Below, in pieces: positions 61,373-64,000 of a stretch of 64,000 nt of DNA. A program made the position numbers and the translations under genes. Below the pieces are notes generated by a model. It did no database searches and was not told where the DNA came from. It saw nothing but the letters and a program-made list of their open reading frames with translations. Positions within the stretch are counted from its first letter, which is position 1. The number at the start of each line of letters is the position of its first letter. Origin of the DNA: Streptomyces formicae (lineage in GTDB: Bacteria > Actinomycetota > Actinomycetes > Streptomycetales > Streptomycetaceae); assembly GCF_002556545.1 (NCBI RefSeq), contig NZ_CP022685.1, positions 9,547,875-9,611,874 on the forward strand. Direction: 5' to 3'.

Positions 61373-63793
61373 TTAACCTTCCTGTGCCCATTCCAGCTCA
61401 AGGGCAGCGAGCGTGGCGAGTTTGTCGGTGGTGAGCTTCGCGCGGCGCCCTTTCTGATTCATGATCCAGACTCCGAGCTTGACGGGGTGCTCCTGACCGC
61501 TGAGCTCGACCGTCTCTACGTGGGCTCTGGGGACGGTCACAGAGCCTTCCCGGGCCTTGTACTGGGTCAGGGCCGCGACGCCCCTCTCAAAGGCGCTCAC
61601 GGGCGCCGTGGACGCCCCGGCGGACACCTCCGGCACCGGGGCGGGGGCTGCGGGGAGCGGGGTGACACCGACAGCCTCCAGGCGTTCGCGCTGACCGTCC
61701 GTCAGGGCCGCCCATACCTCGGGTTTCCGCTGCCGGGCCAGCCACTTCCCGATGTCCATGCCGTGGACCGTGACCCCGGGCAGGACCTTCACCGCGCCAG
61801 CCTGGCCGTCTTCGTCGCGCACGAGCTCGCGCAGTGCGGCGTAGTGCCGCTGCCACTCCGCCGGCCAGGCCGGGTTCCAGTCCTCGTCGACCTCCCTGAG
61901 CGCCATCTCCCACTCGGGGTGGCCCTCCAGCGCACCCTGTCGCCGCAAATTCGCGAGCCACATCCCCAACGGCCGGTCCAGCATGCTGGCGGAGCGGGGC
62001 GCGCAGAGTGTCCAGTGCTGGCCGTAGTACGCCTTGGCAGCCGCCAGGTTCTCCTGGAACCGCTCATCGGCCAGCGACCACACCATGCCGAGCTTCTCCA
62101 ACCGCCGGGCACGCTGGCCGCTCATCTGCCCCGCTCCGTACGCCCGTCGCTGCTCTGCGACCCACTGCCCAAGCGGTGTCGCACCCTCCCTGTGCCCGTA
62201 GGGAACCCTCGCGTTCCCGACCCGCTCGACGTACGCCTTCAACTTCGCCCAACCGCGCGCCCAGTCCTGCCGCTCGGTATCGATCACGTTGAACGAAACC
62301 CAGTCCGCGACCATCACCGGATCACGCGGAGCGGCAAAACGGAGCAGCAGGCGGGATTCCTCCTCGCCGTCTTCTGGTGCGACACCGATGTTCACGGACG
62401 GCTGGGCGACGTCCTTCTGCGGTTCCTGGGGGATGGCGAGGAGTTCCACCGCCTCTTCATCGTGGGCCCGCAGTCCTTCCAGGACTTTCACCAGGGGCCG
62501 GTAGGAGCCGGAGGTGAACATGTCCTCGGGCTGCTCTCCGGGCTGGAGGAAGACGGGCACGATCAGGGAGGCGAGCTTGCCTTGTCCGGGCTTCTGGCGG
62601 AGTGCCCGGCCGATAGCCTGGACGATGTCGTGCGGTGCCCCCTTCGGGTCCAGGAGGGCAACCGAGTCTACCGCGCGGATGTCGACACCCTCGCCCAAAA
62701 CACGACAGTTCGAGAGCACGGCCCGCCGCGCCGTCGACCCGAACGAACCCAGGACCTCCTGCCGGTGCTCGGGGACGTGCTCGCCGCACAGCCAGTCCGC
62801 CCAGATCCGAGCGGCGTACGTCTCGGGCTGATCCGCGTGCAGCTTGGCCGCGACGCGCTCCAGGCCCTCCGCATACGCCTGCGCCTCGATGGTGCGGTGG
62901 TGGAAGGTGATGCACGTCGACAGGTCGTGCTGCGCCATCGTGTGCAACAGCGCAGTCTGCAAGGCCCCAAGACGCTGCCCGCGGACCTCTTCGCTGCGCC
63001 GCTCCTCGCCCATCAGCCGCTCAGGAGTGACGACAGGGTCCTTCAGCTCCAACACGATGATCTGGTATCGCGCCAGCAAACCTCGGGAGACGGCAGAGGC
63101 GAGCGAGAGCTTGTACAGGACAGGCCCGAAGACCTTCTCGTCGTCCATGGAAGCTGCCATCTCCCTCGGCAGCGGGTCACGGACTCCTTCGACGACCTCC
63201 CGACTGAGCCGCTCTTCCCAGATCCGTGGTGTGGCCGTCAAGTACAGCCGTCGGTAGGCAGGGATGACGGTCTGGTCGTGGATGTCGGCCCACGCCTTCC
63301 CCATCGAGCCACTTGTCCGGTGGGCCTCATCAACTACCGCGAGGTCTACTGGGTCAAGCTTCTGACCGTAGACACCTTCGAAGGCCTCCGCCAGGACACC
63401 CAGAGACGCGTAGGTGGCGTAGATAGTCACGGGCCCGGAGCCGTGCCACAGCGCCAACTGGATCGGGTTCGTCGTGGAGCGCACCTTCAACGACCACAGC
63501 CCTGGATCGTCCTGGAGCGAACACACCGCCACCGCCGGCCCCTTGTGACCGGCCTCGTGCCACGCCCTCACCGTCTGCGCCAGCAGATCCAGCGTCGGCA
63601 CCAACACGAGCACACGCCCCCTGGGCACAAGCCGCCTCGCCGACGCGGCAGCCATGATGGTCTTCCCCGTCCCACACGCCGCGTGCACCTGCCCACGAAG
63701 ACCATTCCAGGGAATACCACCCGGCGGAACATCGAGACCCCGCACAATGGCGGCAACGGCCTCGATCTGGTGATCACGCAGCTTCACGGACAT
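61373..63793 (-). CDS. DEAD/DEAH-box helicase with helicase-associated repeats, telomere-region type
   Basis: 806 residues: Walker A ACGTGKT (residues 40-46), motif II VVDEAH, SAT-like LTATPRIWEER (motif III), and motif VI QAIGRALRQKPGQG. The C-terminal third carries three or four helicase-associated repeats (W...LKAYVERVGNARVPYGHREG, LGQWVAEQRRAYGAGQM, LGVWIMNQKGRRAKL). Proteins of this shape are typical of Streptomyces chromosome ends and linear plasmids. It precedes tap by 42 bases, suggesting one operon. Exact role in end maintenance or transfer is not established here. Confidence 0.88.
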   Translation of the reverse strand: MSVKLRDHQIEAVAAIVRGLDVPPGGIPWNGLRGQVHAACGTGKTIMAAASARRLVPRGRVLVLVPTLDLLAQTVRAWHEAGHKGPAVAVCSLQDDPGLWSLKVRSTTNPIQLALWHGSGPVTIYATYASLGVLAEAFEGVYGQKLDPVDLAVVDEAHRTSGSMGKAWADIHDQTVIPAYRRLYLTATPRIWEERLSREVVEGVRDPLPREMAASMDDEKVFGPVLYKLSLASAVSRGLLARYQIIVLELKDPVVTPERLMGEERRSEEVRGQRLGALQTALLHTMAQHDLSTCITFHHRTIEAQAYAEGLERVAAKLHADQPETYAARIWADWLCGEHVPEHRQEVLGSFGSTARRAVLSNCRVLGEGVDIRAVDSVALLDPKGAPHDIVQAIGRALRQKPGQGKLASLIVPVFLQPGEQPEDMFTSGSYRPLVKVLEGLRAHDEEAVELLAIPQEPQKDVAQPSVNIGVAPEDGEEESRLLLRFAAPRDPVMVADWVSFNVIDTERQDWARGWAKLKAYVERVGNARVPYGHREGATPLGQWVAEQRRAYGAGQMSGQRARRLEKLGMVWSLADERFQENLAAAKAYYGQHWTLCAPRSASMLDRPLGMWLANLRRQGALEGHPEWEMALREVDEDWNPAWPAEWQRHYAALRELVRDEDGQAGAVKVLPGVTVHGMDIGKWLARQRKPEVWAALTDGQRERLEAVGVTPLPAAPAPVPEVSAGASTAPVSAFERGVAALTQYKAREGSVTVPRAHVETVELSGQEHPVKLGVWIMNQKGRRAKLTTDKLATLAALELEWAQEG

Positions 63794-63860
63794 GCCCCGT
63801 GTTCTCCCTTTCGCGGAATACAGCGCGTAATAACAGGCACAAAGGTGCGCGGCGGTATGG

Positions 63861-63888
63861 GTGTAGCATCTGGTCCCAGATCCTACAC
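63861..63888. promoter_or_regulatory. Near-perfect 28-base dyad upstream of the helicase gene
   Basis: GTGTAG-C-ATCTGG and CCAGAT-C-CTACAC pair with one C/C mismatch around a two-base centre, about 70 bases before the helicase ATG. A second, perfect 12-base palindrome GTGATGCATCAC lies at 63900-63911. They look like operators (for example for the HTH of Tap), or hairpins in the leader. Confidence 0.55.
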
Positions 63889-64000
63889 AGCCGTGACTCG
63901 TGATGCATCACCTGCCCACCAAACTTCACACCCGAGTGTGCACATGACTCAATCTCCCCCACGAACAGCCGGTTACCCTGTACGCTGGCAGGGCATTGAT

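Noticed and set aside
1..64000. tRNA or rRNA genes and phage attachment sites
   Set aside because: No cloverleaf-type sequence with conserved T-loop and no rRNA stretch was noticed by eye; no paired direct repeats next to an integrase were found. A tRNA scan would settle this.

Overview
The window is high-GC DNA with the codon habits of Streptomyces: G or C in most third positions, many GTG starts, and chains of ATGA or GTGA stop/start overlaps. An intact tpg-tap pair (telomere terminal protein and telomere-associated protein) next to a helicase at 58.6-63.8 kb places it on the arm of a linear Streptomyces chromosome or on a linear plasmid. Many remnants, transposase fragments and recombination scars fit a chromosome arm.

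Layout. 0-6.7 kb: a partial PaaK-like adenylating enzyme, then a leftward cell-envelope block: a DD-carboxypeptidase overlapping a VanJ-like membrane phosphoesterase, followed by a CseB/CseC-like response regulator and histidine kinase; then HutD. 7-14.2 kb: lipoprotein, VOC protein, acyl-CoA-dehydrogenase-like flavoenzyme, two GNAT genes (one with an in-frame amber codon), a secreted serine hydrolase and an ADP-ribosylglycohydrolase. 14.2-28.9 kb: an accessory zone of small secreted or membrane proteins, IS5-type transposase remnants, an octanucleotide repeat, a decayed VOC copy, a PLP enzyme divergent from an AsnC regulator, a low-GC gene of unknown function and several truncated genes. 28.9-32.9 kb: an XRE regulator, ImmA/IrrE protease, DUF6545 membrane protein and 14-TM exporter in one leftward operon.

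33.1-53.4 kb is a biosynthetic gene cluster, almost all rightward. It holds an AMP-forming ligase with a free carrier protein, a GmhA-like isomerase, a HddC-like nucleotidyltransferase, a GmhB-like phosphatase, a GDP-mannose-4,6-dehydratase-like enzyme, a second sugar SDR, a phosphohexomutase, a DegT aminotransferase, a NUDIX hydrolase, two glycosyltransferases, four methyltransferases, a B12-type radical SAM enzyme, a ferredoxin and a double alpha/beta hydrolase. Read together they suggest sedoheptulose 7-phosphate being turned into an amino- and/or deoxy-GDP-heptose, which is methylated, transferred and joined to a carrier-bound acyl or aminoacyl unit. The logic (ligase, carrier protein beside a sugar-phosphate isomerase, GDP-sugar steps, aminotransferase) resembles lincosamide sugar biosynthesis without the octose-forming transaldolase. 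Two ABC-F proteins lie convergently just beyond the cluster (54.3-57.7 kb) and would fit self-protection of the ribosome. I do not recognise the cluster as a described one.

Two cautions. A 1.2-kb stretch (35.86-37.1 kb) inside the cluster carries many frameshifts, and other genes have single-base lesions, several at G/C runs, so some may be sequencing errors. The product structure, the sugar nucleotide and the resistance role are inferences.
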